Part shown: one piece after another, positions 21,419-21,690 of the stretch
Numbering within the stretch: the stretch's first letter is position 1
How the letters are laid out: each line of letters starts with the position of its first letter
Notes under the pieces: model-generated
Told to the model about the DNA's origin: nothing
Database searches by the model: none
Seen by the model: only the letters and a program-made list of their open reading frames with translations
Made by a program: the position numbers and the translations under genes
Virus record (IMG/VR): IMGVR_UViG_3300006352_000017
Span: 1-21,690 of that record
DNA length: 21,690 bases
Strand: one strand, 5' to 3'
Source of the DNA: a virus

Positions 21419-21690
21419 TCAGCCCAGATCAAATTGACCTAAGCGGCTCTCTCCAAGACTTTTACTACCATCACCTTGAACAATGTTGCTGCCCGATCCT
21501 TCAGCCTGTTGGGCTAAGAAGTCAGCGGTGTCTCGTAACTTACCTTCTTCTCTATTCGGAGCGTCATGATGGGCTTCCATCATAAACTTCTCGTACAAAG
21601 AAATAGGCAGCTTAAAAGCCAGCATTTCATTAACCCCAATGAAGCCTTGCCAATCACCCGTTTTGAGTGAAGCGTACTCCCAGCCAGGAA
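21419..21690 (-). CDS. C-terminal part of a pre-capsid gene, cut by the right window edge
   Basis: The frame is open from the window edge to a TGA at 21419, giving at least 89 residues; an internal Met at 21625 is unlikely to be the start because upstream sequence (for example GWEYASLKTGDWQGFIGVN) is continuous and protein-like. Then NEMLAFKLPISLYEKFMMEA and HHDAPNREEGKLRDTADFL, followed by a polar Gly/Ser tail. Position just upstream of the head genes suits a scaffold or portal-associated protein, but no family is recognised. Stop-to-start gap to the next gene is 32 nt. Confidence 0.7.
   Translation of the reverse strand, partial: PGWEYASLKTGDWQGFIGVNEMLAFKLPISLYEKFMMEAHHDAPNREEGKLRDTADFLAQQAEGSGSNIVQGDGSKSLGESRLGQFDLG

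Overview
The window is a 21.7-kb segment of a tailed-phage (or prophage) genome with every recognisable gene on the minus strand, so it reads from right (about 21690) to left (1). Genes are almost contiguous. Most junctions are 1-15 nt gaps or ATGA/GTGA/TAATG overlaps, usually with a good Shine-Dalgarno sequence. No host gene, tRNA, integrase, CRISPR array or insertion sequence is visible. The protein types (HK97-fold-like capsid, gp4/gp10-like tail hub proteins, GNAT-like protein, large Ala/Gln/Asn-rich virion proteins) and the lack of a sheath, tail-tube protein or classical tape measure suggest a short-tailed podovirus. The style resembles uncultured marine or aquatic podoviruses. Host assignment from sequence alone is not possible; a Gram-negative host is an inference.

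Head region (21690-17745): C-terminal end of an unidentified pre-capsid protein, a 197-aa head protein, the major capsid protein with a perfect AAGGAGGT ribosome-binding site, a hairpin just after the capsid gene, then 160-aa and 215-aa beta-rich virion proteins and two small, very basic proteins (171 and 98 aa).

Tail connector and adhesion region (17675-10729): a gp4-like adaptor interrupted by a discoidin-like beta domain, a small cysteine protein with a GTG start, five fibre or beta-structural genes (524, 110, 72, 300 and 698 aa; the last has three LamG-like modules) and a tail-fibre assembly chaperone. A 3TM-type holin (10714-10307) follows, but no endolysin lies in the window.

Tail hub and ejection region (10305-1): a second, SU10-type adaptor-like protein, a fibre or beta-repeat protein, a P22 gp10-like nozzle/plug protein with an inserted domain, a 79-aa conserved small protein, a GNAT-like protein in the position T7 gp13 occupies, and three large proteins likely to be ejected or internal. 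These three are a 653-aa glycine-rich membrane-prone protein, an 855-aa protein carrying two separate amplified repeat arrays (11 x 16 aa and 13 x 18 aa), and a truncated gene (at least 483 aa) with a 19-unit V-M/V-P-P array. Terminase and portal should lie beyond the right edge.

The most unusual features are the three in-frame repeat arrays in two neighbouring ejection-type genes, the domain insertions in two conserved hub proteins, the reuse of one beta-module across several fibre genes, and the perfect stem-loop after the capsid gene. No gene-free stretch exceeds about 140 bases.
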